Part shown: positions 54,801-63,754 of the stretch, in pieces
Position numbering within the stretch: position 1 is the first letter of the stretch
How the letters are laid out: every line of letters begins with the position of its first letter
NCBI GenBank assembly: GCA_032017425.1
Contig: DALZPW010000011.1
Length of the DNA: 64,000 nt
Source: Faucicola tetraodonis
Lineage (GTDB): Bacteria > Pseudomonadota > Gammaproteobacteria > Pseudomonadales > Moraxellaceae
Strand: one strand, 5' to 3'
Notes under the pieces: generated by a model
Told to the model about the DNA's origin: nothing
Databases searched by the model: none
What the model saw: the letters and a program-made list of their open reading frames with translations, nothing else
Translations under genes and position numbers: made by a program

Positions 54801-55325
54801 ATGGCAAGACAGCCTAATAGTTTTGGCGGTGGGGCACAAACCAATATTAATGGTCTAACCTTTGAAAGAAACATGGATCTTTTGACAGTGATTGATGCTC
54901 TACCTAATTTTCATACGGTAAATAATAAAATTTATTTGAAAAATATTTTGGTCGCTGAACATTTTTCTAAGTATGGCTTGTACAAAAATTACTTATTGCT
55001 TAATCAAATAAATTGGCAAGATTTTATTAGCTCTCAATTATTGCCTGATGATGTATTAATTACCCAAAAGTCATGTTATATCATAGAGAAAAAGTTTCAA
55101 AATACAGGCGGGTCAGTTGATGAGAAACTGACAACTTTTCCTTTTAAAACCCAGCAATATCAGAAAATGTTTACCCCTTTAGAAAAACAAGTTCATTTTT
55201 ATTACTTACTAAGCGAATGGTTTGATAAGCCTAAATATAAAGACCCATTACAATATATTCGAGATAATCAATCGGACTACTTTTTTAATGTTGCTGACTT
55301 ACTTAATAAGATTGTTTGGGAATAA
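54801..55325 (+). CDS. PD-(D/E)XK nuclease, probable second restriction enzyme
   Basis: 174-residue protein with a textbook nuclease motif: Pro82-Asp83, then Glu96-Lys97-Lys98 (LPDDVLI and YIIEKKFQ). Next comes GGSVDEKL and a helical region. The start AGGAT-ATG is coupled to the controller gene. It has no resemblance to the DpnII-like nuclease across from it. Sequence specificity cannot be read; if the neighbouring M2 is its partner, GATC is the first guess. Its 3' end overlaps the DpnII-like gene by 27 bases. Confidence 0.7.
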   Translation: MARQPNSFGGGAQTNINGLTFERNMDLLTVIDALPNFHTVNNKIYLKNILVAEHFSKYGLYKNYLLLNQINWQDFISSQLLPDDVLITQKSCYIIEKKFQNTGGSVDEKLTTFPFKTQQYQKMFTPLEKQVHFYYLLSEWFDKPKYKDPLQYIRDNQSDYFFNVADLLNKIVWE

Positions 55326-56201
55326 AATTTTACCCAAATAATCATCTTTTAACATTTCAATATTGAGCAAAATATTGTTGCGTTCAAAATAGTCTTGTAA
55401 TGGATTTTTAGTTGTCAGCCAACCTTTCCCATCGGTCACCCAAATAAAAGTAACCTCCTGAGCCTCCCAAAATCGGCTCATTTCGATATATTCAGTTGCG
55501 GTGGATTTTAACTTTGAGCCACCACCGCCATAAAAATTGCACTCGATAAAAAATAACTGCCCATCTTTTTTGATTACAAAATCGATGATTCTCGAAGATT
55601 TGTCGACAGCAATATCCATGTCCCAAACGTCTTTAATTTTCTTAGCATTGGCTTGAGCCAAATAAGCTAAATTGTGTTCATGACAAAATATGGCGACAAA
55701 GGATTCAACGAGTTTTTCCATCGATGTACCACCACGATTTTTTCGACCGTTGGAATCAAGTCCAACTTCTACACCAATACAATAGTCAGGGATACTTTTA
55801 ATTTGCTTGGTTTTGATCAATTCCGCAAAACCACTTTCGACCAAGAGATTTACCACATCGTGAATTTTTTCATCTGTGACTTCTTTTAAATTAAAATCAA
55901 AATTTTTATAAATAAAAGCCGTGCTATCAATCAAAACTTCAATTGATTTGTCTCGAATTGCCAAAAGAGTGGGTACTGTCTTAATTGTCTTCGGATAAGT
56001 CTTAAGAATATCGAACAATGCCGCTTCGATATCTTCTTTACCAATGGCAGTGTTTAACAAATTCAGCTCTTTTTCGATTGGGGTAATATTTTTAAACACC
56101 TTTCCCCAGTTCACAAAATAATCAAACTGAGTGATACCTTTTAAATTTAGTGTCTCAATGAACTTTTTAAAATGTTCATCTGCAAACAATTGACTATCCA
56201 T
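55299..56201 (-). CDS. DpnII/MboI-like GATC restriction endonuclease
   Basis: 300-residue nuclease. The catalytic region has Asp in RIIDFVIKKDG and LFFIECNFYGGGGSKLKS, close to the E-x-N-FY-x-x-G-SKL pattern of DpnII and MboI, and VTFIWVTDGKGW. It should cut unmethylated GATC. It starts two bases after the Dam-type methylase stop, so both are on one transcript. The C-terminus overlaps the convergent second nuclease gene. Confidence 0.9.
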   Translation of the reverse strand: MDSQLFADEHFKKFIETLNLKGITQFDYFVNWGKVFKNITPIEKELNLLNTAIGKEDIEAALFDILKTYPKTIKTVPTLLAIRDKSIEVLIDSTAFIYKNFDFNLKEVTDEKIHDVVNLLVESGFAELIKTKQIKSIPDYCIGVEVGLDSNGRKNRGGTSMEKLVESFVAIFCHEHNLAYLAQANAKKIKDVWDMDIAVDKSSRIIDFVIKKDGQLFFIECNFYGGGGSKLKSTATEYIEMSRFWEAQEVTFIWVTDGKGWLTTKNPLQDYFERNNILLNIEMLKDDYLGKILFPNNLIK

Positions 56202-56203
56202 AA

Positions 56204-57094
56204 CTAATAATTCCGTATTAATAATTCATTGACGGCTTGGCGACTGGTTGATTTTGCCCCAATAGCACGATTAGCCGTTACTCGCTCGATATTAAAATCT
56301 TGATAGAGTATGTCGAAGAAATCATCATACTCGCTGTGCGTCGTTGGGTCAGAATTACTTAATAAAAACTGATGCCCCAATTTATCAATTTTTTGGCAAA
56401 ATTCATGTAGCCGACGTTGCTCACTATCATCAAAAACTTGATGAGAATACGCAGTAAAACTTGCTGTTTCGCTAATCGGGCGATAAGGTGGATCAAGATA
56501 AAACCAGCAAGGTAAGTTGTTTGGTAGCGCTTTAATCGTTTGCTCGTAGTCACCCTGTAAAATCACGACTTTTTGCAACGCGTCAGAGACTGCAAGTAAT
56601 AATGCTTTATCCAAAAAAATCGGTCTTTTATAACTACCTATTGGCACATTAAACTGATTTTTTTTATTAACTCGATATAGCCCATTAAAACTGGCTTTAT
56701 TCAAAAATATAAATAAACTGGCTTGCTTCACTGGATCAAGATTTCTTTGATTGAAACTTGCACGTTTAGCATAAAAATAAGGCGTTTTTGCATCTTTATC
56801 TAACAACCTATCATACTCTTTTTGCAAGTTATCTAACTCAATCATTAACTGTTGAACATCTGCCTTGATAACCTGATAGACATTTATTAGATCTTCATTA
56901 AAGTCATTAATAATAAGTTTTTTTAGATACTTTAAGTTAGATAATGCCCAAAAACTGACCGCACCCCCGCCCAAAAATGGCTCAATCATACAGAAATCTT
57001 GATTGGCTGTATAATTTGGCAAACGTGCTTGTATATCACCGATGAGTTGTGATTTACCACCAGCCCATTTTAGAAAAGGTTTAAGTTGAGGCAT
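56204..57094 (-). CDS. dam: Dam-class DNA adenine methyltransferase (M1)
   Basis: 296-residue D12-class N6-adenine methyltransferase (DpnM/MboA type) expected to methylate GATC. Motif I is PFLKWAGGKSQL at the start, EPFLGGGAVSFW follows, and catalytic motif IV DPPYRPI lies near residue 205. First gene of the methylase-nuclease pair; the order M1-R matches DpnII and MboI loci. Confidence 0.93.
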   Translation of the reverse strand: MPQLKPFLKWAGGKSQLIGDIQARLPNYTANQDFCMIEPFLGGGAVSFWALSNLKYLKKLIINDFNEDLINVYQVIKADVQQLMIELDNLQKEYDRLLDKDAKTPYFYAKRASFNQRNLDPVKQASLFIFLNKASFNGLYRVNKKNQFNVPIGSYKRPIFLDKALLLAVSDALQKVVILQGDYEQTIKALPNNLPCWFYLDPPYRPISETASFTAYSHQVFDDSEQRRLHEFCQKIDKLGHQFLLSNSDPTTHSEYDDFFDILYQDFNIERVTANRAIGAKSTSRQAVNELLIRNY

Positions 57095-57223
57095 TTTTTA
57101 AATTTGAACATCGAATCAAAAAGGAAAGGCATTATAACACAGCCGATTTTTATCCTTTCAATGAACTTCAATGCAAATTGATATGTTAAAATTTCAAGCC
57201 AACCTGTCATTCATTATAAAAAT

Positions 57224-58129
57224 ATGCCGACCCTTACCCAACAATCCCCTGCCAAAATCAATCTATTTTTACATATTACCGGTAAACGTCCCGACGGCTA
57301 TCACAATCTACAAACCGTTTTTCGGCTGATAGATTTGTACGATACGCTCACTTTTAGTCATACGGATACAACCATTGGCGACAACTTGCCCGTCACCCTG
57401 TCCAATGCCGAGCACGTCACCGACAACCCTGCCGACAATCTGATTATTAAAGCGGCCATTGCCTTATTAGCTTTTGCCAAGAATCATCAAATCTTGAATG
57501 ACTCGCAAATCGCCCAATTACCGATTGTTGATATTCACCTCGATAAACACATTCCGATGGGGGCAGGCTTGGGCGGGGGTTCGTCTAATTGTGCGACAGC
57601 CCTGATGACGCTAAATACCCTATGGCAGCTGGGATTGAGCAATGAGCAGCTACGCCTCATTGGCGCAAAACTGGGCGCGGATGTACCAATATTTATTTTT
57701 GGCAAAGATGCCATTGCTGAAGGCATTGGCGATATTTTAACGCCGATTGACTTGCCTGCGCAGCAATTTTTATTGTTAAAACCCGATGCCCATATCAGCA
57801 CGGCTAAACTGTTCGCCCATCCGCTGCTAAAACGGGACTGTGCAAGCCTTTCTCATGGCTATTTGCAAAGCCATTGTCATGCCTTTACCAATGAGTTAAC
57901 CGATGACTTTACCAATGTTTTTGAACCTGTGGTATGTGCCTTATCTGCAGACGTCAATGCCGCAATGAAGTTTTTAAGGACGCTTGCCGCCACCACCCAC
58001 ACCACACCGCGCATGACGGGCTCAGGAAGCTGTGTGTTTTTACCAGTACCTAGCGATTTTGATAAAAATAGCATTAAACACTGGCTACAATCCTTACCTT
58101 TTCAAGCATATTGGGTGCATACGCTGTAA
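57224..58129 (+). CDS. ispE: 4-diphosphocytidyl-2-C-methylerythritol kinase
   Basis: GHMP kinase of 301 residues in the non-mevalonate isoprenoid pathway. AKINLFLHITGKRPDGYHNL, the ATP-binding loop PMGAGLGGGSSNCATALM and MTGSGSCVF are diagnostic. Plus-strand ATG at 57224 is supported. It precedes two tRNA-Gln genes and prs, a common grouping (ispE-tRNA-Gln-prs) in this class. Confidence 0.95.
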   Translation: MPTLTQQSPAKINLFLHITGKRPDGYHNLQTVFRLIDLYDTLTFSHTDTTIGDNLPVTLSNAEHVTDNPADNLIIKAAIALLAFAKNHQILNDSQIAQLPIVDIHLDKHIPMGAGLGGGSSNCATALMTLNTLWQLGLSNEQLRLIGAKLGADVPIFIFGKDAIAEGIGDILTPIDLPAQQFLLLKPDAHISTAKLFAHPLLKRDCASLSHGYLQSHCHAFTNELTDDFTNVFEPVVCALSADVNAAMKFLRTLAATTHTTPRMTGSGSCVFLPVPSDFDKNSIKHWLQSLPFQAYWVHTL

Positions 58130-58227
58130 CAAAATTTTGAGAAATCAACAATTGCAAAAATTTTGATGTTTATGCCCAAAAAAAGCTTGCAATTTTATGT
58201 TTTTTGGTTAAAATATCGCTTCCAATA

Positions 58228-58303
58228 TAGGGGTATCGCCAAGTTGGTAAGGCACCAGGTTTTGATCCTGGCATCCGTTGGTTCGAGTCCAGCTACCCCT
58301 GCC
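58228..58303 (+). tRNA. tRNA-Gln (TTG)
   Basis: Acceptor AGGGGTA pairs with TACCCCT, then G and encoded CCA (58301-58303). The anticodon stem CCAGG/CCTGG holds the loop TTTTGAT with anticodon TTG. The T-loop TTCGAGT is normal. Confidence 0.96.
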
Positions 58304-58386
58304 ATATTCAAAGATGTACAGATTTTCTTGTGCATCACGTAGTAAAAATTTTGTCATAAAATCTGCGCTGTTCAAGACATTTTACA

Positions 58387-58415
58387 TTGACAAAATCGCC
58401 TAAAATCGGTATAGT
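58387..58415 (+). promoter_or_regulatory. Promoter of the second tRNA-Gln
   Basis: TTGACA (58387-58392), exactly 17 bp, TATAGT (58410-58415). Transcription should start just ahead of the tRNA at 58428. Confidence 0.8.
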
Positions 58416-58427
58416 TCGCACCGTCAC

Positions 58428-58503
58428 AGGGGTATCGCCAAGTTGGTAAGGCACCAGGTTTTGATCCTGGCATTCGTTGGTTCGAGTCCAGCTACCCCTG
58501 CCA
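58428..58503 (+). tRNA. tRNA-Gln (TTG), second copy
   Basis: Same sequence as the first copy except one base in the variable region (CATTC instead of CATCC); anticodon TTG, CCA encoded. The two genes lie 124 bases apart, and this one has its own promoter. Confidence 0.96.
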
Positions 58504-58630
58504 TTTTCTTTACTAACCCATTTTTAGTAGTTGACGTAATGACGTTTTTCTCATCCTAATTGTAAAAGTTAGTTGATGAGTTTTTTTGTTTGATGAAACC
58601 GTCGTTGGTCTAGAAAAATAGGACTCGCAT

Positions 58631-59581
58631 ATGCCTTATTTGGCGATTTTTACCGGAAATGCCCATCCAGAATTGGCAAAAAATGTCACCAATCACTTAC
58701 ATATTCCGCTAGGACGTGCCGATGTGACGCGTTTTTCGGATGGTGAAGTCGCGGTTGAAATCCAAGAGAATGTACGTGGTAAAGACGTCTTTATCCTACA
58801 ATCAACTTGCTCACCGACCAATGACAATTTGATGGAAATCATGGTAATGGCAGATGCCTTGCGCCGTGCCAGTGCAGGTCGTATTACGGCAGTAATGCCC
58901 TATTTTGGTTATGCGCGTCAAGACCGTCGTCCTCGCTCAGCGCGTGTCCCTATCTCAGCAAAAGTGGTCGCTGATATGCTCAATATCGTGAGCATTGACC
59001 GTGTCGTTACCGTGGACTTGCACTCAGACCAGATTCAAGGTTTCTTTGATGTCCCTGTAGACAATATTTACGGTACGCCGGTTTTATTTAAAGATTTACG
59101 TGAGCAAAAATACGATAACTTGATGGTAGTATCCCCTGACGTGGGCGGTGTGGTGCGTGCCCGTGCAATGGCAAAACAGTTAGGCGATGCCGACATGGCA
59201 ATTATCGACAAACGCCGCGCCAAAGCCAACGAATCAGAAGTGATGCATATCATCGGTGATGTTAAAGACCGCGATTGCGTGATTATTGATGATATGGTGG
59301 ATACCGCAGGTACCCTGTGTAAAGCCGCTGCCGCATTAAAAGAACGTGGCGCGCGCCGTGTGGTGGGTTATATCACCCACCCCGTATTGTCAGGTAAAGC
59401 CATCCAAACAATTGCAGCGTCAGTACTTGATGAACTTGTCGTAACTGATACTATCCCACTGTCAGATGCGGCAAAAAACACGGGCAAAATTCGCCAAGTG
59501 ACCATTGCGCCTATGTTGGCTGAAGCGCTACGTCGTATCAACAATGAAGAATCATTGAGTGCGATGTTTGACATTATGTAG
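58631..59581 (+). CDS. prs: Ribose-phosphate pyrophosphokinase
   Basis: 316-residue PRPP synthetase supplying purine, pyrimidine, His, Trp and NAD synthesis. RRPRSARVPISAKVVADML, VDLHSDQIQGFF and the PRPP-binding DDMVDTAGTLCKAA are typical. GGA before the ATG (58618-58623 region) gives a modest ribosome site. It follows two tRNA-Gln genes. Confidence 0.97.
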   Translation: MPYLAIFTGNAHPELAKNVTNHLHIPLGRADVTRFSDGEVAVEIQENVRGKDVFILQSTCSPTNDNLMEIMVMADALRRASAGRITAVMPYFGYARQDRRPRSARVPISAKVVADMLNIVSIDRVVTVDLHSDQIQGFFDVPVDNIYGTPVLFKDLREQKYDNLMVVSPDVGGVVRARAMAKQLGDADMAIIDKRRAKANESEVMHIIGDVKDRDCVIIDDMVDTAGTLCKAAAALKERGARRVVGYITHPVLSGKAIQTIAASVLDELVVTDTIPLSDAAKNTGKIRQVTIAPMLAEALRRINNEESLSAMFDIM

Positions 59582-59711
59582 GTGATTTTAAGCAGTGTTA
59601 GCCAGCATGTAAGATGCGGGCGTATTGGTTATGCCCATGTTGCTATTGTTAACTTGCTATTTGCAAAATAATTGTTAAAGTTTTGCCATTTTTTTAAAAG
59701 TGGCACTTAAC

Positions 59712-59743
59712 GCATAAATTGGTCGCAAATTTATGCTTTTTTT
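59712..59743 (+). terminator. Terminator after prs
   Basis: GCATAAATT and AATTTATGC around a loop GGTCGCA, followed by seven T residues. Confidence 0.82.
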
Positions 59744-59777
59744 CACTCGCTAGTTACTTGCCAATCTTTTTAACTAA

Positions 59778-59805
59778 AGCTTTGTAAGTAGAGCTTTGTA
59801 AGTAA
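59778..59805 (+). repeat. Two 14-bp direct repeats
   Basis: AGCTTTGTAAGTAG then AGCTTTGTAAGTAA, in tandem, about 60 bases before rplY. Confidence 0.8.
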
Positions 59806-59867
59806 AGGCAAAAAGCCAAGTCATACTGACAAGGCACCCATGACTAGCCTAACCCAAGGAAACTCCC

Positions 59868-60593
59868 ATGAGTAACCAAACTTTTGAATTAAACGCTGTC
59901 GTACGTGGCGACGAGTTACAAGGTAAAGGTGCGAGCCGCCGCCTTCGTAAACAAAACCTAGTACCAGCAATCGTATACGGTGCAGACAAAGAGCCAGCCT
60001 CTATTGCTATCCGTTACAATGAATTGATTAAATCACTTGAAACAGAAAGTTTCTTCTCTCACATTTTGACCATCAACGTAGAAGGTCAAGGTACGGAAGA
60101 AGTGGTGATTAAAGCATTACAACGTCATCCAGCCAAAAACACCCCAATGCACGCTGACTTCCAACGTATCGTCCGTGGTCAAGCGATGCACATTACTGTT
60201 CCTGTACACTATGTAGGCGCTGAAGATGCACCAGGTCATAAAGCAGGCGGTATCTTTGTATCGAATGCCACTGAACTTGAAATCACTGCCATTCCTTCAA
60301 AAATCCCAGAATACTTGACAGTCGATGTATCTGGCATGAACGTCGGTGATTCGATTCACTTGTTAGATATCCAGTTACCTGAAGGCGTTGCCCTTCGTGA
60401 GCTTGAAGTGACTGAACCATTTAACCGTACCGTGGCTACTATGCAAGCGCCAACGGTGGAAGTTGAAGAGCCAATCGAGCCAGAAGCAAATGAAGAAGCT
60501 GCCGGTACTCGTGATCCTGAAGGTGACGAAGAAGCACGTAAGCTTCAAGCACAAGATGACACCCATGATGCCCCAAAATCTGATGATGAATAA
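59868..60593 (+). CDS. rplY: Ribosomal protein L25 (CTC form)
   Basis: 241-residue long L25/Ctc. The N-terminal 5S rRNA-binding fold (residues 1-95; KGASRRLRKQNLVPAIVYG) is followed by the CTC beta domain (about 100-185). An acidic tail ends the protein. A good AAGGAA site precedes the ATG. Confidence 0.95.
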   Translation: MSNQTFELNAVVRGDELQGKGASRRLRKQNLVPAIVYGADKEPASIAIRYNELIKSLETESFFSHILTINVEGQGTEEVVIKALQRHPAKNTPMHADFQRIVRGQAMHITVPVHYVGAEDAPGHKAGGIFVSNATELEITAIPSKIPEYLTVDVSGMNVGDSIHLLDIQLPEGVALRELEVTEPFNRTVATMQAPTVEVEEPIEPEANEEAAGTRDPEGDEEARKLQAQDDTHDAPKSDDE

Positions 60594-60630
60594 TCATTTG
60601 TCATTTACCGCTTAAGTTGGAATAATCAGC

Positions 60631-61218
60631 GTGTCAAAACTGAAACTGATTGTCGGACTTGGCAACCCAGGTCAGCAGTATGCCCAAACACGGCATAATG
60701 CTGGCTTTTGGTTTGTGGAGCGTCTAAGCGAGACGTTTAACATCACCATGACGTTGGATAAAAAATTTCATGGTATGGTTGGGCGCGGCTTAGTGTATGG
60801 CATGGATATACGCTTATTGTTACCGCATACTTTTATGAATAAATCAGGGGAAGCGGTGGTGCCGATGGTGAATTTTTATGGCATCCACAATGACGAACTG
60901 CTGATTGTTCATGATGAGCTTGACCTTGATGTGGGTCGTATGCGCTTAAAAACAGGCGGTGGTCATGGCGGTCATAACGGACTGCGTGATATCGTGCCGC
61001 ATATCGGCGCGGATTTTCACCGTTTACGTTTGGGGATTGGTCATCCAGGACATAAGTCCAAAGTATCGGGTTATGTACTTGGCAAACCGAGCGCTGATGA
61101 GCAAATCGCATTTGACAGTATGCTAGATGCTGCCATGCGTACCCTGCCCGATTTGGTAACAGGTGACTTAGCCAAAGCCCAGCAAGCCATCAATAGCTTT
61201 AAACTACCTAATCCCTAA
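60631..61218 (+). CDS. pth: Peptidyl-tRNA hydrolase
   Basis: 195-residue enzyme freeing tRNA from stalled peptides. LIVGLGNPGQQYAQTRHNAG holds Asn and catalytic His, and GGHGGHNGLRDI and GHKSKVSGYVL are typical. It starts at GTG 60631. It follows rplY on the same strand, as in many Proteobacteria. Confidence 0.96.
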   Translation: MSKLKLIVGLGNPGQQYAQTRHNAGFWFVERLSETFNITMTLDKKFHGMVGRGLVYGMDIRLLLPHTFMNKSGEAVVPMVNFYGIHNDELLIVHDELDLDVGRMRLKTGGGHGGHNGLRDIVPHIGADFHRLRLGIGHPGHKSKVSGYVLGKPSADEQIAFDSMLDAAMRTLPDLVTGDLAKAQQAINSFKLPNP

Positions 61219-61432
61219 CGTTAACCAAAGGACAAGATTGATAAATCTTAGGGTCTATCCTTGAACTTTTATTTTCCTTCCACATATTGATTGCAAGATG
61301 GATGAATTTCTCACCTGATATTTCAATCATATTTAACTTTTATCGAGTTGGTTAATAGCCTCTCATGACTAGCCTGCTCACTTTTACCACAATGACGCGC
61401 ATTGCGTTGACCTGACAAGGTAAGGAACGATC

Positions 61433-61813
61433 ATGTTATTAACCCTATTAAAAGCCAAACTTCACCGCGCGCGTGTGACCCATTGTGAGCTTCACTACGA
61501 AGGCTCATGTGGCATTGATAGCGAGTTACTCGACTTGGCGGGCATCCGTGAGAACGAATCAATCGACATTTACAATGTCAACAACGGTAAACGCTTTCGC
61601 ACCTATGCGATTCGTGCAGAGGCGGGCTCAAAAATGATTTCGCTCAACGGGGCAGCCGCTCACATGGCGGATTTGGGCGATGTAGTGATTATCGCCGCCT
61701 ACGCGCAAATGGATGAGAAAGAAGCCGACAACCATCATCCACGCTTGGTTTACCTTGATGAAGGTAATATTGTTAAAGACACTGCCAACGTGATTCCTGT
61801 ACAGGTTTCTTAA
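61433..61813 (+). CDS. panD: Aspartate 1-decarboxylase
   Basis: 126-residue pyruvoyl enzyme making beta-alanine for pantothenate. The self-cleavage site is the Gly-Ser in YEGSCGID (Ser25 pyruvoyl). RTYAIRAEAGSKMISLNGAAA matches the substrate-binding region. A good AAGGAA site precedes the ATG. No other pan gene is adjacent; a terminator follows. Confidence 0.96.
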   Translation: MLLTLLKAKLHRARVTHCELHYEGSCGIDSELLDLAGIRENESIDIYNVNNGKRFRTYAIRAEAGSKMISLNGAAAHMADLGDVVIIAAYAQMDEKEADNHHPRLVYLDEGNIVKDTANVIPVQVS

Positions 61814-61845
61814 CACAGCTTTATCGTCACCACAAATGTGCAAAT

Positions 61846-61875
61846 AAAAAAAGCCGAAATTGATTCGGCTTTTTT
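61846..61875. terminator. Terminator between panD and sodB
   Basis: AAAAAAGCCGAA and TTCGGCTTTTTT around ATTGA, T-runs on both strands, shared by the convergent panD and sodB. Confidence 0.93.
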
Positions 61876-61913
61876 TAAACGATTAAAGAGCTTAGAAAAG
61901 CAAAGATAGGCGA

Positions 61914-62540
61914 TTATTTTTCTACGCCAGCTTCTTGACCTTTGTATTTGGCGTTTGCGTAATCCCAGTTAACCAGTTTGTCTAGAAAAGTGTCAACATA
62001 GTCTGGACGACGATTACGATAGTCGATGTAGTAGGCATGCTCCCACACGTCACACGTCAATACCGCAACTTGGTTATGCGCTAATGGGGTGTCTGCGTTT
62101 GCAGTCTTAATGATTGATAATTGACCACCAACACTGTCAGCCACTAACCATGCCCAACCTGAACCAAATTGGCTTACGGCCGCGTTTTTGAATTCTTCAC
62201 GGAATTTTGCATACGAACCAAACGCTTCTTCGATTTTGGCTTTTAGATCGCCTGTTGGTTCACCACCACCATTAGCAGTTAGGCAGTTCCAGTAGAAAGT
62301 ATGGTTCCAAACTTGTGCCGCTTGGTTAAAGATGGTGGCTTTGCTACTATCACCTGCGGTGGCTTTGATGATTTCATCAAGCTCTTTACCTTCAAGCCCT
62401 GAACCTGGTAGTAGCTCATTTAGTTTGTTGACATACGCCGCATGGTGTTTGTCATGGTGGAATTCTAGGGTTTCCGCACTGATATGTGGCTCAAGCGCAT
62501 TTTTGGCGTATGGTAAATCTGGTAATGTAATGTGTGACAT
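61914..62540 (-). CDS. sodB: Iron superoxide dismutase
   Basis: 208-residue Fe/Mn-family enzyme. Metal ligands lie in HHDKHHAAYVNKL, NHTFYW and DVWEHAYYIDY. AAVSQFGSGWAWL carries the Gln of Fe-type enzymes. No signal peptide, so cytoplasmic. It converges on panD. Confidence 0.95.
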   Translation of the reverse strand: MSHITLPDLPYAKNALEPHISAETLEFHHDKHHAAYVNKLNELLPGSGLEGKELDEIIKATAGDSSKATIFNQAAQVWNHTFYWNCLTANGGGEPTGDLKAKIEEAFGSYAKFREEFKNAAVSQFGSGWAWLVADSVGGQLSIIKTANADTPLAHNQVAVLTCDVWEHAYYIDYRNRRPDYVDTFLDKLVNWDYANAKYKGQEAGVEK

Positions 62541-63078
62541 GTTATTTTCCTTTTTCCTTCGCTATTGTTGTGATGACTTTATGATAAAAGTAACCACATG
62601 CCATTTGTGTGATAAAAGCTTTGTATTAAAAGCGCATATATCAAAACCATATCCAAAATGGCAAGTTGGCTGGGTTTATGTTATTTAGTTTATGTTATTT
62701 ATCTATGTTTTATCAAGCTTTATCAAGGGTTAAAACCACTCACTTACTTTACGATCGTTAGCTTTGTTTATTAACCTTGCTATCATTAGCCTTGATAATA
62801 TCCTCATAACACATGGGTTATTTTGCCATAAAAATTGGCAAAATTTAACCGTTTCTATAGTGGGGATTTATTATCTTGTGGGGTAAAAATCAATGAGTGC
62901 CTGCTAATAAGCTGATTTTTAACCCGTTACTTGCTATGTGATGATAGCAAATTACTCAAAAAAAACTGTAGTGGTTTGGTATAAGGCTTTTGCAACGTGA
63001 GTATTTGCAGCGCGAGCCACTGTAACTATGCTATGATAAGGTCAAGTTTTTTATGCAAAATACACACAGTGGGTCTGT
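62541..63078. other. Divergent intergenic region, sodB / rdgB
   Basis: About 540 AT-rich bases. I found no gene, RNA or clear repeat; both promoters should lie here. Confidence 0.5.
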
Positions 63079-63729
63079 ATGTCAGTTTCTATCCTTAATC
63101 AACTATTTCCTACCCGCCAGTTAGTCCTCGCCAGTAATAACCAAGGCAAACTCGCGGAATTTAAGCAATTATTTGAACACGCCAATCTTGAGATTACAGT
63201 CATCCCGCAAGGGCAATTGGGCATCGAGGATGCGGTTGAAGATGGACTTAGTTTTATTGAAAATGCGCTGATTAAAGCCCGTCATGCCAGCCGTATTAGC
63301 GGACTGCCTGCGATTGCGGATGATTCGGGTTTATGTGTACCTATTTTGGGCGGTCAACCCGGAATTTATTCTGCGCGCTTTGCCCAAGATGAAGCCAGCT
63401 TTAGCCAGTATAAAGACTTAGCCAACAACCAAAAATTATTACGACTGCTTGAACCGCACAGACATACGAATGAGCCGATTATCGGGCAGTTTGTTTGCGT
63501 GTTGGCACTCGTGCGCCATGCCGATGACCCACTACCCATCATTGCACAAGGGATTTGGCAAGGTGAAATCTTGCCCGCCCCGCAAGGTGAGCTTGGTTTT
63601 GGTTATGACCCGCTATTTTGGGTGCCAAGCGTACAAAAAAGCGCTGCCGAGATGCAAAAGACCGATAAAAACCGCATCAGTCATCGCGGGCAAGCGATGC
63701 AGCAACTGCTAATACAATTGATAAAGTAA
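63079..63729 (+). CDS. rdgB: dITP/XTP pyrophosphatase (RdgB/HAM1)
   Basis: 216-residue house-cleaning enzyme hydrolysing dITP, ITP and XTP to the monophosphate. SNNQGKLAEFKQLF, ALIKARHAS, ADDSGLCVPILGGQPGIYSA, GFGYDPLFWVP and SHRGQAM are typical. The ends are complete. Single gene near the right edge. Confidence 0.95.
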   Translation: MSVSILNQLFPTRQLVLASNNQGKLAEFKQLFEHANLEITVIPQGQLGIEDAVEDGLSFIENALIKARHASRISGLPAIADDSGLCVPILGGQPGIYSARFAQDEASFSQYKDLANNQKLLRLLEPHRHTNEPIIGQFVCVLALVRHADDPLPIIAQGIWQGEILPAPQGELGFGYDPLFWVPSVQKSAAEMQKTDKNRISHRGQAMQQLLIQLIK

Positions 63730-63754
63730 AAGTGCAATTGGTAAAGTAAAGGTT
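63715..63754 (+). repeat. Two 20-bp imperfect repeats at the rdgB stop
   Basis: CAATTGATAAAGTAAAAGTG and CAATTGGTAAAGTAAAGGTT in tandem. The first spans the rdgB stop codon. No gene follows up to 64000. Confidence 0.75.
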
